Shown here in pieces: positions 1 to 8,799 of a stretch of DNA of 10,868 nucleotides. Source of the DNA: Pseudomonadota bacterium. GTDB taxonomy: Bacteria; Pseudomonadota; Gammaproteobacteria; Acidiferrobacterales; Acidiferrobacteraceae. Both the position numbers and the translations under genes were made by a program. The notes below the pieces were generated by a model. The model was not told the origin of the DNA. It did no database searches and worked only from the letters and a program-made list of their open reading frames with translations. Location: NCBI GenBank assembly GCA_021795255.1, contig JAJYPQ010000098.1, positions 1-10,868 on the forward strand, written 5' to 3'. Every line of letters starts with the position of its first letter. Position 1 is the first letter of the stretch.

Positions 1-27
1 CATGACACCCGCGTCGCCCTGGTTTTG

Positions 28-40
28 ACCAAGGCTTGGT
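28..40. repeat. Short inverted repeat downstream of doxDA
   Basis: ACCAAG and CTTGGT flank a single G, giving a compact palindrome between the doxDA stop and the left edge. No T-run follows on the minus strand, so it is not a convincing terminator. Nothing else is recognisable in bases 1-69. A minus-strand ATG at bases 3-1 could begin a gene lying outside the window, but it lacks a clear ribosome binding site. Confidence 0.25.
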
Positions 41-69
41 AAGGCCCACCATTCGACAGCGGGCTCCCG

Positions 70-1128
70 TCAGGACAGCAGGGCCTTGGTCTCGAACATC
101 TTGCCGTTGATGTTTTCGAATAGCACCGTGTAGTGCCCGGCCTTGATGTGCATGACCGCCGTCGGGCGCAGGGTAATCCAGGCCTTGGCCCCCATCTTGG
201 CCTTGAGACCAAAGAGCCCGGGCGCGAACTTATTGTAGCGGTAGACGTTCTTGATATGCCCCTCGACCGCGCCCTCAAGGTCCTTGCCCTGCCAGGCCTC
301 CACGACCCCCTTCGGTCCCTCGACGACGACCTTGACCACGTGCGAGGGCACGGCCGGCGTCCCCCCGTCCAGGTAGGCGAATACCTTCAGGCGACCATCC
401 TTATGAAGCGTCGCGCGGCTTAGGCTGATATGGTGCTTACCGGCGCTTACCGGTCCGCCATGAAATTTGGTAAAGATAGAACCGCGGTAGTAGTTGTAGA
501 ACACGAGCGTAAAGAGCGCGGCCACGATGGCAAGCCCCTTGCCCCAGCCCTCGGTCTCGCGAGCGTTGAACGGCGCGCTGCCAAACCAGCGGAACCATCC
601 CGCGTCCGCTAGCGCGGGATTCCGGCGTAGCAGCCAGCTATCGATGGACCATACGCCACTGCCTGCCGCGAATATCGTACAGCCCATGGCGAAGGTCGAT
701 GCCGCCATGGTCCATTCGTCGATGCAAGTGGCGCCCTGCCACCCGAAAACCAGCATGAGCGAGACGCTAAGGGCGATGCTGAGGATGGCGCTCGCGCGCG
801 TCAAAACGCCGAGAATAAGCCCGATGCCGCAGATGAGCTCGACGGCGCTGACCAATACAAGTAGGGCGTAGACGAGTTCCGGGTGGTGGAGGATGGCACT
901 CAACACATGCCCAAGCCCGAGCACCGCCCCGGGCATTCCCCCCTGAAGCTTATTGGCCATCCAGCTGTGGGCATGAGGATTAAGCTTTTGAGGGGCGTAT
1001 ATGAAACGCCGCGTGCCGCCGCCCCAATAGATCCAGCCAAGGATGAAGCGGATCGCTAACACTGCGGCGCCCGACATGCGAAACACGGTGGATTGATCGT
1101 ATGTCTGCGAAAGCGTGTGTCGGCTCAT
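70..1128 (-). CDS. doxDA: Thiosulfate:quinone oxidoreductase, fused DoxD-DoxA (TQO)
   Basis: A 352-residue membrane protein recognised as a DoxD/DoxA fusion. Known family role: oxidation of thiosulfate to tetrathionate with transfer of electrons to the membrane quinone pool. Seen here: the DoxD half spans about residues 17-215, with hydrophobic segments near 20-37, 86-108, 113-130, 140-157 and 197-214, and the typical GATCIDEWTMAAS stretch at 132-144. The DoxA half, about 216-352, is a mostly soluble beta-rich domain ending in LFENINGKMFETKALLS. In Acidianus the two parts are separate subunits; the single-chain form is typical of Acidithiobacillus-like bacteria. The ATG at 1128 is preferred because AGGAG lies 9 nt upstream and the DoxD homology begins just after it. 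The reading frame stays open to an ATG at 1239, but those 37 extra residues are Arg/Gln-rich and unlike the family. cfa lies 231 bp upstream on the same strand. Confidence 0.9.
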   Translation of the reverse strand: MSRHTLSQTYDQSTVFRMSGAAVLAIRFILGWIYWGGGTRRFIYAPQKLNPHAHSWMANKLQGGMPGAVLGLGHVLSAILHHPELVYALLVLVSAVELICGIGLILGVLTRASAILSIALSVSLMLVFGWQGATCIDEWTMAASTFAMGCTIFAAGSGVWSIDSWLLRRNPALADAGWFRWFGSAPFNARETEGWGKGLAIVAALFTLVFYNYYRGSIFTKFHGGPVSAGKHHISLSRATLHKDGRLKVFAYLDGGTPAVPSHVVKVVVEGPKGVVEAWQGKDLEGAVEGHIKNVYRYNKFAPGLFGLKAKMGAKAWITLRPTAVMHIKAGHYTVLFENINGKMFETKALLS

Positions 1129-1137
1129 GATTTGCTG

Positions 1138-1142
1138 CTCCT
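1138..1142 (-). promoter_or_regulatory. Ribosome binding site fixing the doxDA start
   Basis: Read on the minus strand, AGGAG lies 9 nt before the ATG at 1128. It supports this start over the in-frame ATG at 1239. Confidence 0.6.
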
Positions 1143-1212
1143 GGGGCGCTTTGTTGTTCTGTGATGCGGTCCGTTCGGCATCGCGACGCACGCCACGATA
1201 CTGCAGGGCCGT

Positions 1213-1241
1213 ACTACACCATACACCCCACCCGTTCACAA
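1213..1241 (-). promoter_or_regulatory. Possible sigma-70 promoter for doxDA
   Basis: On the minus strand TTGTGA (1241-1236) is followed after 17 nt by TGTAGT (1218-1213). Each hexamer matches four of six consensus bases. Transcription would start near 1206, inside the longer ORF, which also favours the 1128 start. The match is weak and the assignment is inference. No clear terminator for cfa was seen between 1129 and 1359. Confidence 0.3.
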
Positions 1242-1359
1242 GGGACGGACACTGGGGCCTTTGCAGTAGGGCTGACCGCGGGTCTCTATGGGAGGTTCCC
1301 CAACGGGCACGGACCTTCGCAAGAATTCTCCCGGTGGCCCACGACGACTTCCTGCAGAA

Positions 1360-2556
1360 TCAGGCGCTCTCGACGATCTCGTCTTTCAAATCATGTTGGG
1401 CGTACCAGGCGTCCCGCGTCATGCGCAGTCCCTCGAGCGAACGGGCGATCTGAATATGGAAGACCACAAGGTCGCCGATCGTAAACGAGGCCTCGCAGGC
1501 GGCGAGATAGAATTCCCACATGCGCGCGAACCGCTCGTCCCAGCGCCGCACGACCTCAGCCCGCCGCGCCTGAAAGCGTTTCTGCCATTCGTGCAGGGTA
1601 TATGCGTAATGAAACTTGAGGACCTCGATGTCGGCAACCTTGAGGCGGACCTTTTCGATCGCGGGAATGACCTCGGAGAGCGCCGGACTGTAGCCGCCTG
1701 GGAAGATGTACCGGCGGATCCATGGGTTGGTCCGGCAGGGGGGGCCGCTTTGGCCGATATGGTGGAGGAGCGCGAGCCCTCCGGGGGCCAGCCGCTCGCG
1801 GATCTTGCTAAAGAAGGTCTCGTAGTGGGGTGTCCCTACATGCTCGAACATTCCCACGCTCACGACCCGATCATAAAGGCCGTGGTGCTCGCGGTAATCC
1901 TCGAGCCGGAATTGGACGCGCGCGGAAAGTCCGGCGTCGTAGGCCCGAGCTGTTGCCACGCGGTGCTGCTCTTTCGAAAGCGTGATGCCGGTTACGTCGA
2001 CGTCGGCGTGGCGGGCAAGATAAAGCGCCAAGCCGCCCCAGCCGCATCCAACGTCAAGCACGCGCTGACCGGGTTTTAGTTCGAGCTTGCGCCGTATCAG
2101 CTCGCACTTTGCGCGCTGGGCCTGCTCGAGGGTCATGTCCGGGTTTGCGAAGAAGGCGCAGGAGTAATGCATGTCACGGTCGAGGAACAGCCGGAACAGC
2201 GACTCGTCCAAATCATAGTGGTGGGCTACGTGGCGGCGGCTTGCATGCCGGTTGTTGCTTTGTTCGAAGTGGCGCTTGACGCCCGTGAAAAGCGAGGAGG
2301 GGGATTCATCCGGGATATTGCGCAGGAGCACCTCGAGCAGCACCGCCAAGCCCTTCGGTGCATCCCAGGCGCCATCCATATAGGTCTCGCCCATCTGGAG
2401 CCATGGGTTGCGGACGAGGCGGCGGATCGCGGATTTGTCCCTTATGACCCACTCGGCATCGGGCGATCCCTCACCATAGTGCCCCACCCGCCCATCCGGA
2501 TAACGGACCGTCAGGCGACCGGTCTTGATGACGTCGGCCAAGATCTTTTCCAGCAT
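1360..2556 (-). CDS. cfa: Cyclopropane-fatty-acyl-phospholipid synthase
   Basis: A 398-residue SAM-dependent methyltransferase of the CFA/mycolic acid synthase family. Known role: adds a methylene group across cis double bonds of membrane phospholipid acyl chains, a change tied to acid and stationary-phase tolerance. Seen here: an N-terminal lipid-binding part (about 1-110), the family segment HYDLDESLFRLFLD at 113-126, then MHYSCAFF at 129-136 with the conserved Cys133. The SAM-binding motif VLDVGCGWGG is at 166-175, followed by ITLSKEQ (191-197), FEHVG (237-241), HHIG (265-268), YIFPGG (283-288) and HYAYTLHEW (316-324). These cover the active-site and bicarbonate-site positions known from the E. 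coli enzyme. Length is close to E. coli Cfa (382 residues). The ATG start has GGAGGA 5 nt upstream. It is divergent from metE. Its placement before doxDA fits an acidophile, but co-regulation is not shown. Confidence 0.93.
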   Translation of the reverse strand: MLEKILADVIKTGRLTVRYPDGRVGHYGEGSPDAEWVIRDKSAIRRLVRNPWLQMGETYMDGAWDAPKGLAVLLEVLLRNIPDESPSSLFTGVKRHFEQSNNRHASRRHVAHHYDLDESLFRLFLDRDMHYSCAFFANPDMTLEQAQRAKCELIRRKLELKPGQRVLDVGCGWGGLALYLARHADVDVTGITLSKEQHRVATARAYDAGLSARVQFRLEDYREHHGLYDRVVSVGMFEHVGTPHYETFFSKIRERLAPGGLALLHHIGQSGPPCRTNPWIRRYIFPGGYSPALSEVIPAIEKVRLKVADIEVLKFHYAYTLHEWQKRFQARRAEVVRRWDERFARMWEFYLAACEASFTIGDLVVFHIQIARSLEGLRMTRDAWYAQHDLKDEIVESA

Positions 2557-2822
2557 AAGCGTCCTCCGCTAGCGACGTTGCGCGGGGCCCCAGTATTCCC
2601 GGGCCGCCATCCCTGCGGTATCCTGTTGACCTGATTTTAACACCACAAGACCGTGCCATGGCTAGGGGCCTGGCGCTCTTGGGGTCCCGGCGGGTCCGTT
2701 TACCCATTGACTCCGGCAACAGTCGAGGTTAGCCTCCCACAGCCGCTGCCGATGCCCGCGTCGGCGCCGTTTTGCCCCCCAACTTGTCATTCGTAATGGG
2801 CGCGTGCCCCGGAGAGTCGATC
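2557..2822. other. Divergent intergenic region between cfa and metE
   Basis: This stretch must hold the promoters of both divergent genes, but I find no convincing -35/-10 pair for either. I looked for a cobalamin riboswitch (B12 box), a common control of metE, and for a MetR-type site, and recognised neither. There is no ORF with a good ribosome binding site except the short in-frame upstream extension of metE. Confidence 0.4.
2811..2814 (+). promoter_or_regulatory. Ribosome binding site deciding the metE TTG start
   Basis: GGAG lies 8 nt before TTG at 2823. The in-frame ATG at 2796 and TTG at 2772 lack such a site. The protein begun at 2823 aligns with the usual MetE N-terminus, in which LGFPR follows a few residues after Met. 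Confidence 0.6.
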
Positions 2823-5111
2823 TTGAGCCTTGCACACATCCTTGGTTTTCCCCGTCTCGGTCCCGATCGGGAGTATAAAAAGGCCCTGGAAGCCTATTGG
2901 AAAGGGAGTCTGACCCAGGCGGCCCTCCGCGATGTCGGGAAGGATTTGCGGATGCGCGCCTGGAATGCCCAAAAGGCCGCCGGCCTTGACCTCGTGACCG
3001 TCGGTGACTTCGCATGGTATGACCACGTCCTCGAGACAAGCGCCCTGTTGGGTGTGGTACCCCCGCGCTTCGAGTGGCGGGGACCGGAGGTCGATCTCGA
3101 TACCTTTTTCCGTATGGCGCGCGGCGTGGCCCCGACCGGCACGGCCACCCATGCCTGCGAGATGACCAAGTGGTTTGATACCAACTACCATTACATCGTG
3201 CCCGAATTTCACAAGGGCCAGCGGTTCGCGGTGTCCTCACCGCGGCTCTTCGAGGACGTGGCCGAGGCTCGCGCCGCAGGCTTCGCCGTCAAGGCGGTGC
3301 TCCTGGGACCGCTCACCTACCTGTGGTTGGGCAAGACCAAGGGTGAGGATTTCGATCGGCTGTCCCTGCTGTCTGATTTGTTGCCCGTGTACCAACAGAT
3401 ACTGAAGCGGCTTACAAGCCTCGGGGTCGAGTGGGTGCAGATCGACGAGCCGGCGCTGGTCCTGGATCTGCCCAAGGCTTGGACCGATGCCTACCCCAAG
3501 GCCTACGAAGGGCTTTCGGCGGCCGGCCCGAAGCTCTTGCTGACGACCTATTTCGAGAGCTTGGGGGCCAACCGTGAGCTGGCCTGCAAGCTCCCGACGG
3601 CGGGTCTTCATATCGATCTCGTGCGCGGCCCTGATCAATTATCCGCGGTCCTGAAGGCGTTGCCGGCCGATAAGTTGCTGTCCCTGGGCGTGGTCGACGG
3701 CCGCAACATCTGGCGCGCCGATCTCGACGCGGCCCTCAAGGTGCTGCGTAGCGCCCAAGGTCATAAGGGCGGGCTTGCGGTGGCGAGCAGCTGCTCGCTT
3801 CTGCATGTCCCCGTGGATCTCATGAGGGAGCAGAGGCTAGACGCCGAGATCCGCAGCTGGCTTGCCTTCGCCACCCAAAAGATGGCGGAAGTGGGGCTCT
3901 TGAAGCGTGGTCTGGATGAAGGCGATGCGGCCATCGGCCAGGCCCTCGAGGAGAGCCGGCGCGTGGCGCAAGACCGCAAATCGTCGAAGCGCATTCACGA
4001 CGCCGCGGTCAAGGCGCGGGTCGCGGCTGTGCGGCCGGCGGATGCGGCGCGCAAGCAACCGTTCGCCAAGCGCCGCCCGCTGCAGCGTGCCCACCTGAAT
4101 CTTCCGATGTTCCCTACCACCACCATCGGGTCGTTCCCGCAGACCAACGAGATCCGCACCGCTCGCCGCGATTTCAAGGCCGGACGAATCACGGTCGCTG
4201 AGTATGAGGAGCGGATGCGCGCCGAGATCGCGCTTGCGGTGCGCAAGCAGGAGGAGATCGGTCTCGATGTGCTTGTGCATGGCGAGGCCGAGCGCAATGA
4301 CATGGTGGAGTACTTCGGGGAGCAGCTCCAGGGGTTTGCGTTCACCGATTACGGCTGGGTGCAGAGTTACGGTTCGCGCGCCGTGAAGCCCCCGATTATC
4401 TTCGGGGACGTATCACGGCCCAAACCCATGACCGTGGAGTGGGCGAAATACGCGCAATCGCTGACCAAGCGGCCCATGAAGGGGATGCTGACCGGCCCCG
4501 TCACCATTTTGCAGTGGTCGTTTGTGCGCAATGACCAGTCGCGCGCGGATACCGCCCTGCAGATCGCGTTTGCGATCCGTGACGAGGTCTGCGACCTGGA
4601 GCGCGCCGGCATACGCGTGATCCAGATCGACGAACCGGCGGTTCGTGAAGGTCTGCCCTTGCGGCGCGGGGATCATAAGGCCTATCTGGCTTGGGCGGTG
4701 CGCGCGTTCCGCGTGTCGTCCGGCGGTGTGACCGACGAGACCCAGATCCATACCCACATGTGTTACGCCGAGTTCAATGACATCATCGAGGCGGTGGCAG
4801 AGATGGATGCCGATGTCATCACCATCGAGACATCGCGATCGGACATGGAACTTCTAGACGCGTTCGTGAACTTCCGTTACCCAAATGAGATCGGTCCCGG
4901 GGTCTACGATATCCATTCGCCCCGCGTGCCATCCACCGAGGAAATGGTGCGGCTCATGCGCAAGGCCGAAAAGGTCTTGCCGCCCGAGCATCTCTGGGTC
5001 AACCCGGACTGTGGTCTAAAGACCCGCGGCTGGCCCGAGACCGAGAGCGCCCTGCGCCATATGGTCGAGGCCGCGGTATCGCTCCGCAAGGCAGAGACCA
5101 AGTCCCCTTAG
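2823..5111 (+). CDS. metE: Cobalamin-independent methionine synthase (5-methyltetrahydropteroyltriglutamate--homocysteine methyltransferase)
   Basis: A 762-residue cytosolic enzyme that transfers the methyl group of 5-methyltetrahydropteroyltriglutamate to homocysteine, the last step of methionine synthesis, without B12. Seen here: the N-terminal domain begins [18 protein letters not shown] and carries [11 protein letters not shown]. The C-terminal catalytic barrel starts near [10 protein letters not shown] (homocysteine site, I435). Zinc ligands are intact at His645 and Cys647 (HMC), Glu669 (TIETS) and Cys730 ([11 protein letters not shown]), and the catalytic His698 lies in DIHSPR; each is offset by four from the E. 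coli numbering. E. coli MetE has 753 residues, so this copy is full length. The chosen start is TTG, backed by a GGAG 8 nt upstream; the open frame reaches back to another TTG at 2772. No metR-like regulator is adjacent. Transcription appears to end at the hairpin at 5164-5212. Confidence 0.95.
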   Translation: MSLAHILGFPRLGPDREYKKALEAYWKGSLTQAALRDVGKDLRMRAWNAQKAAGLDLVTVGDFAWYDHVLETSALLGVVPPRFEWRGPEVDLDTFFRMARGVAPTGTATHACEMTKWFDTNYHYIVPEFHKGQRFAVSSPRLFEDVAEARAAGFAVKAVLLGPLTYLWLGKTKGEDFDRLSLLSDLLPVYQQILKRLTSLGVEWVQIDEPALVLDLPKAWTDAYPKAYEGLSAAGPKLLLTTYFESLGANRELACKLPTAGLHIDLVRGPDQLSAVLKALPADKLLSLGVVDGRNIWRADLDAALKVLRSAQGHKGGLAVASSCSLLHVPVDLMREQRLDAEIRSWLAFATQKMAEVGLLKRGLDEGDAAIGQALEESRRVAQDRKSSKRIHDAAVKARVAAVRPADAARKQPFAKRRPLQRAHLNLPMFPTTTIGSFPQTNEIRTARRDFKAGRITVAEYEERMRAEIALAVRKQEEIGLDVLVHGEAERNDMVEYFGEQLQGFAFTDYGWVQSYGSRAVKPPIIFGDVSRPKPMTVEWAKYAQSLTKRPMKGMLTGPVTILQWSFVRNDQSRADTALQIAFAIRDEVCDLERAGIRVIQIDEPAVREGLPLRRGDHKAYLAWAVRAFRVSSGGVTDETQIHTHMCYAEFNDIIEAVAEMDADVITIETSRSDMELLDAFVNFRYPNEIGPGVYDIHSPRVPSTEEMVRLMRKAEKVLPPEHLWVNPDCGLKTRGWPETESALRHMVEAAVSLRKAETKSP

Positions 5112-5118
5112 TGGTGCA
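5102..5118 (+). promoter_or_regulatory. Upstream NtrC-like site (one good half)
   Basis: The right half TGGTGCA (5112-5118) matches the NtrC consensus half-site exactly. The left half is poor (3 of 7). It overlaps the metE stop codon. Its centre lies exactly 32 bp (three helical turns) upstream of the better site at 5134-5150, the same spacing as the paired sites at E. coli glnA. Confidence 0.4.
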
Positions 5119-5133
5119 TGATCGGTAGGGGGA

Positions 5134-5150
5134 CTCACCATTGTGGTGCG
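5134..5150 (+). promoter_or_regulatory. NtrC-binding-site-like dyad upstream of glnK-amtB
   Basis: CTCACCATTGTGGTGCG closely matches the NtrC consensus TGCACCA-N3-TGGTGCA and contains the perfect dyad CACCA-N3-TGGTG. Its centre is about 96 bp upstream of the predicted sigma-54 transcription start, a normal enhancer distance for NtrC. The assignment rests on motif, position and downstream genes together. Confidence 0.6.
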
Positions 5151-5163
5151 TTACTCCTTCCCC

Positions 5164-5212
5164 GGGAGGCGAGGAACCGTCCTAAAGCATGGTTTCCGCC
5201 TCCCTTTTCTTT
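5164..5212 (+). terminator. Intrinsic terminator of metE
   Basis: GGGAGGC (5164-5170) pairs with GCCTCCC (5198-5204). The stem continues inward through GGAACC/GGTTTCC with small bulges around a 12-nt loop. TTTTCTTT follows. It sits directly upstream of, and touches, the sigma-54 promoter, separating metE from glnK. Confidence 0.75.
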
Positions 5213-5227
5213 GGCACGCTCCCTGCA
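5212..5227 (+). promoter_or_regulatory. Sigma-54 (RpoN) -24/-12 promoter of glnK-amtB
   Basis: TGGCACG-CTCC-CTGCA matches the RpoN consensus TGGCACG-N4-TTGCW with one mismatch. The invariant GG (5213-5214) and GC (5225-5226) have exactly 10 bp between them. The predicted start is near 5238. Two NtrC-like sites upstream and glnK-amtB downstream make the call coherent. Confidence 0.8.
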
Positions 5228-5238
5228 TTGCTCCCACC

Positions 5239-5257
5239 GCCCGCCCACGCTGCGGGC
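5239..5257 (+). other. Hairpin in the glnK leader
   Basis: GCCCGC and GCGGGC form a perfect 6-bp stem with a 7-nt loop, essentially at the predicted 5' end of the sigma-54 transcript. No T-run follows, so it is not a terminator. A role in RNA stability or control is only a guess. Confidence 0.35.
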
Positions 5258-5280
5258 CCAGTCACTCATCAAGGGGGTAA

Positions 5281-7160
<1,880 letters not shown>

Positions 7161-7183
7161 ATCTCCTCACCCCCAGGGTGTTG

Positions 7184-7208
7184 CGGGCCCTCCGGGGCCC
7201 GTCTTTTT
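7184..7208 (+). terminator. Intrinsic terminator of glnK-amtB
   Basis: CGGGCCC (7184-7190) and GGGCCCG (7195-7201) form a perfect 7-bp GC stem with a TCCG tetraloop. TCTTTTT follows. It starts 23 bp after the amtB stop. Confidence 0.9.
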
Positions 7209-7209
7209 G

Positions 7210-7500
7210 GTGCGCCCGGTATGGGCGCGCTCCTGGGGCCGAGTGTCGCGAACAAGGCATGGCAAGCGGGAGAAGCCTAACCACGAGAGGGCGATCGACC
7301 GTGGGGAGGAGGCGTGGAACGAGCCGTAAGCCGAGGAACAAAACCTGCGTAGAGGGCATCACCGAGCAGGGTTACGCGGACCAGAAACCCGAAGTCTTTG
7401 TGGCCAAGACGAAGGGCGTCGATGCGGCGGCGCCCGGGGGCTCTTGCCATGCCCCTAAAAGCGCGACCGTGTCCAACCTTAAGGCTGAGAATTCGGCAGG
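7210..7500 (+). mobile_element. Probable group II intron remnant (5' domain I part, no reverse transcriptase)
   Basis: Starting two bases after the amtB terminator T-run, the sequence opens GTGCGCCCGGTATGGGCGCG. This has the GTGYG 5' end of group II introns followed by the GCGCCC-loop-GGGCGC hairpin common in bacterial copies. Further pieces that I recall from bacterial intron domain I follow in the expected order: CGAACAAGG-type, AAGCCTAACCACGAGAGGG and CCGAGGAACAAAACC. Many local stems are visible, such as GGGTT/AACCC (7369-7373/7386-7390) and GTCTT/AAGAC (7394-7398/7406-7410). No reverse transcriptase ORF and no domain V was found, so the copy is truncated. The 3' limit is a guess. The comparison is from memory of the family; an unrelated structured RNA is the main alternative. 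Confidence 0.45.
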
Positions 7501-7840
7501 CCACGGTAGCGGCCGGTGCGGGGCGAAAAGCGAAATAAAAAAGGGCCCTTGTCGATGAACACGGTACGCCAAGGCGCCCGGTCCGCCTCAGGGGTTAGGG
7601 GGCGGCCGCGGTGCGTTACAAGCCCAGCGCTCAAAAAGTGACGATGCGGCCAAGACCATCACCGGCCGGGCGGCCTCCCGCGTCTTTTCTGGCCCCTGCT
7701 TCTCGAGCCGTCCGCCGTGGGCCCGCATGCCGGTGGCGTGGCACGAATATCCGCGATGGGGACCGCTCCTCACTCTTTGGGTGCTCGGGCCTGGACGCCC
7801 TGGTGCCGCGATTTTCCCGCACGCGCCGGCCGCCGTGTCT
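7501..7840. other. Gene-free stretch between the intron-like region and the lipoprotein gene
   Basis: Several frames are open here, as expected in GC-rich DNA, but their peptides are Arg/Pro/Ala-rich, match no family I know and lack ribosome binding sites. A 10-bp palindrome AAGGGCCCTT preceded by an A-run lies near 7543-7554. Nothing else is supportable. Confidence 0.4.
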
Positions 7841-7846
7841 TATACT
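7841..7846 (+). promoter_or_regulatory. -10 element upstream of the small lipoprotein gene
   Basis: TATACT matches the sigma-70 -10 consensus in five of six bases and lies 46 bp before the ATG. No good -35 element is seen at 16-18 bp, so the promoter may depend on an activator or use another sigma factor. Confidence 0.4.
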
Positions 7847-7855
7847 ATCGCCTAC

Positions 7856-7869
7856 GGATTCCGGAATCC
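7856..7869. promoter_or_regulatory. Perfect 14-bp palindrome at the predicted transcription start
   Basis: GGATTCCGGAATCC is its own reverse complement and lies 9 bp downstream of the -10 element. A third partial copy (CGGATTT) follows at 7870-7876. The position suits an operator that blocks transcription, or a 5'-end hairpin. No regulator is identifiable. Confidence 0.4.
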
Positions 7870-7892
7870 CGGATTTCACATAAGGAGCTTTC

Positions 7893-8270
7893 ATGCGCTA
7901 CCTCCGCGCGGCGATCTGCGCCGCCTTGTTGGCGGGCAGTCCGCTCGCCTCGTGCGGCGCCGACCCGCTCACTGTGCCGCCCCCAGGTCCCGCCGCCGCG
8001 CCGGCGGTCCCGCCGCCAGGAACCGGCCCGATCTTCAATGGTCCGGCGCCACCGATGCGGGCGCGTATCCCCGCGGGCGTGCGGCTGCGACGCTTGGGGC
8101 GCGAGGAGCACTTTCTCAAGCGCCGCATGTGGCGGCTACGCATGCGCCGCCGCCAATATCTGGCCGAAGGCATGCCTTTCCATGCCCATCGCGTCCACGA
8201 GCGCATCATTGCGCTCGGGTGGCGCCTGCGGCGCGTGCAGGCCATGGAACGGGCCCTTCTGACCCGCTAA
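7893..8270 (+). CDS. Small Arg-rich putative lipoprotein, function unknown
   Basis: A 125-residue protein that I do not recognise. Seen here: a short basic N-terminus (MRYLR), a hydrophobic stretch, and a lipobox LASC with Cys21, followed by Gly, which suggests outer-membrane sorting. A Pro/Ala-rich linker covers about 24-55. The C-terminal half is very rich in Arg and His (for example RRMWRLRMRRRQY at about 77-89) with scattered Trp and Leu, and may be helical and bind anionic surfaces or lipid A; that is inference. The frame was chosen because AAGGAG lies 5 nt before the ATG and the N-terminus is a sensible export signal. Two longer overlapping frames lack both. It has its own -10-like element and palindrome and stands alone between amtB and the cytochrome gene. 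Confidence 0.65.
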   Translation: MRYLRAAICAALLAGSPLASCGADPLTVPPPGPAAAPAVPPPGTGPIFNGPAPPMRARIPAGVRLRRLGREEHFLKRRMWRLRMRRRQYLAEGMPFHAHRVHERIIALGWRLRRVQAMERALLTR

Positions 8271-8294
8271 GGGGTCATGTCTCCGAAGGGATAG

Positions 8295-8322
8295 TTGACC
8301 GGTCTGCATCTTATGTTAGCAT
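8295..8322 (+). promoter_or_regulatory. Sigma-70-like promoter of the cytochrome c gene
   Basis: TTGACC (8295-8300) and TAGCAT (8317-8322) are separated by 16 bp, in an AT-richer patch just upstream of the cytochrome gene. The leader would be about 50 nt. The -35 is good and the -10 moderate. Confidence 0.45.
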
Positions 8323-8378
8323 TTGATAATAAAGGCTTCGTGGTTTTCTGATCGAGACGCTATGAGGGGGAGTGGATT

Positions 8379-8738
8379 ATGAAACAGGTGGTAAGGGGTT
8401 TGATAGTGGCGGCGGCCTTGGGCCTGCCGGGGTTGGCGTTCGCCAACGGGAGTCCGCAGGTCAAGGCGGAGATGACCAGCGCCGGATGTTTCGCCTGCCA
8501 CGCGGTGAGCCACAAGGTCGTGGGGCCGGCGTATAGCTGGGTGGCCTATGTGTTCGCCCACAAGCCTGGGGCCAAGGTGACGCTGGCCCACAAGATCATC
8601 AGTGGTGGCGCCGGACGCTGGAACGCTTGGACCGGCGGAATCCCGATGATCCCTCATCCGCAACTGACGTTGGCGCAGGCCGAGCAAATGGCGTCCTGGG
8701 TGCTGGCGCAAAAGCCGGTGGCCCCGCCTAAGCCTTAA
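8379..8738 (+). CDS. c-type cytochrome, class I, c551-like
   Basis: A 119-residue exported monohaem cytochrome. Seen here: a signal peptide (about 1-22, ending in LAFA), haem-binding CFACH at 37-41 (CxxCH), VGPAY at 48-52 and the probable axial Met90 in GGIPMIPHP, then the C-terminal helix ending ASWVLAQK. The order and spacing match the Pseudomonas c551/c8 family, periplasmic carriers that deliver electrons to terminal oxidases or nitrite reductase. A strong GGGGGAG lies 6 nt before the ATG. In a sulfur oxidiser it would most likely shuttle electrons between a quinol-oxidising complex and an oxidase; the partners are not in the window. The gene stands alone with its own promoter and is convergent with the rhodanese gene. 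Confidence 0.88.
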   Translation: MKQVVRGLIVAAALGLPGLAFANGSPQVKAEMTSAGCFACHAVSHKVVGPAYSWVAYVFAHKPGAKVTLAHKIISGGAGRWNAWTGGIPMIPHPQLTLAQAEQMASWVLAQKPVAPPKP

Positions 8739-8755
8739 CCGCGGTTGCCATCACC

Positions 8756-8794
8756 GGCCGCGGGCGCCCTTGTGGCCCCCGCGGCCGCGCTTTT
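8756..8794 (+). terminator. Hairpin terminator after the cytochrome gene
   Basis: GGCCGCGGG (8756-8764) pairs perfectly with CCCGCGGCC (8778-8786), and a further GCC/GGC pairing inside leaves a 5-nt loop. TTTT follows after four bases. The T-run is short and offset, so termination efficiency is uncertain. It lies between two convergent genes; no T-run follows on the minus strand. Confidence 0.5.
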
Positions 8795-8799
8795 CGTAC

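Noticed and set aside
1129..1239. N-terminal extension of doxDA to the ATG at 1239
   Set aside because: The 37 extra residues are not DoxD-like, and both the ribosome binding site and the candidate promoter favour the ATG at 1128.
1288..2079. 263-codon open frame on the plus strand antisense to cfa
   Set aside because: It lies opposite a clear cfa gene with all family motifs; its peptide matches nothing known and it has no convincing ribosome binding site.
2648..2670. Second sigma-54-like promoter on the minus strand upstream of cfa
   Set aside because: The -24 TGGCACG is present but the -12 GC is absent at the required spacing.
2690..2790. Possible cobalamin riboswitch before metE
   Set aside because: Fragments such as CCGGCAAC and GCCGCTG are loosely suggestive, but the B12 box and the ordered core are missing.
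7178..7558. 126-codon frame through the intron-like region
   Set aside because: It crosses the amtB terminator and a region rich in RNA stems, with no domain and no ribosome binding site; better explained as non-coding.
7738..7753. TGGCACG resembling a sigma-54 -24 element upstream of the lipoprotein gene
   Set aside because: The bases at the -12 position are CG rather than GC, and no NtrC-like dyad lies upstream.
7727..8326. Longer overlapping frames (also 7717-8262) across the lipoprotein gene
   Set aside because: No ribosome binding site at their starts and Arg/Pro/Ala-rich shadow composition; the 7893 frame has AAGGAG at good spacing and an export signal.
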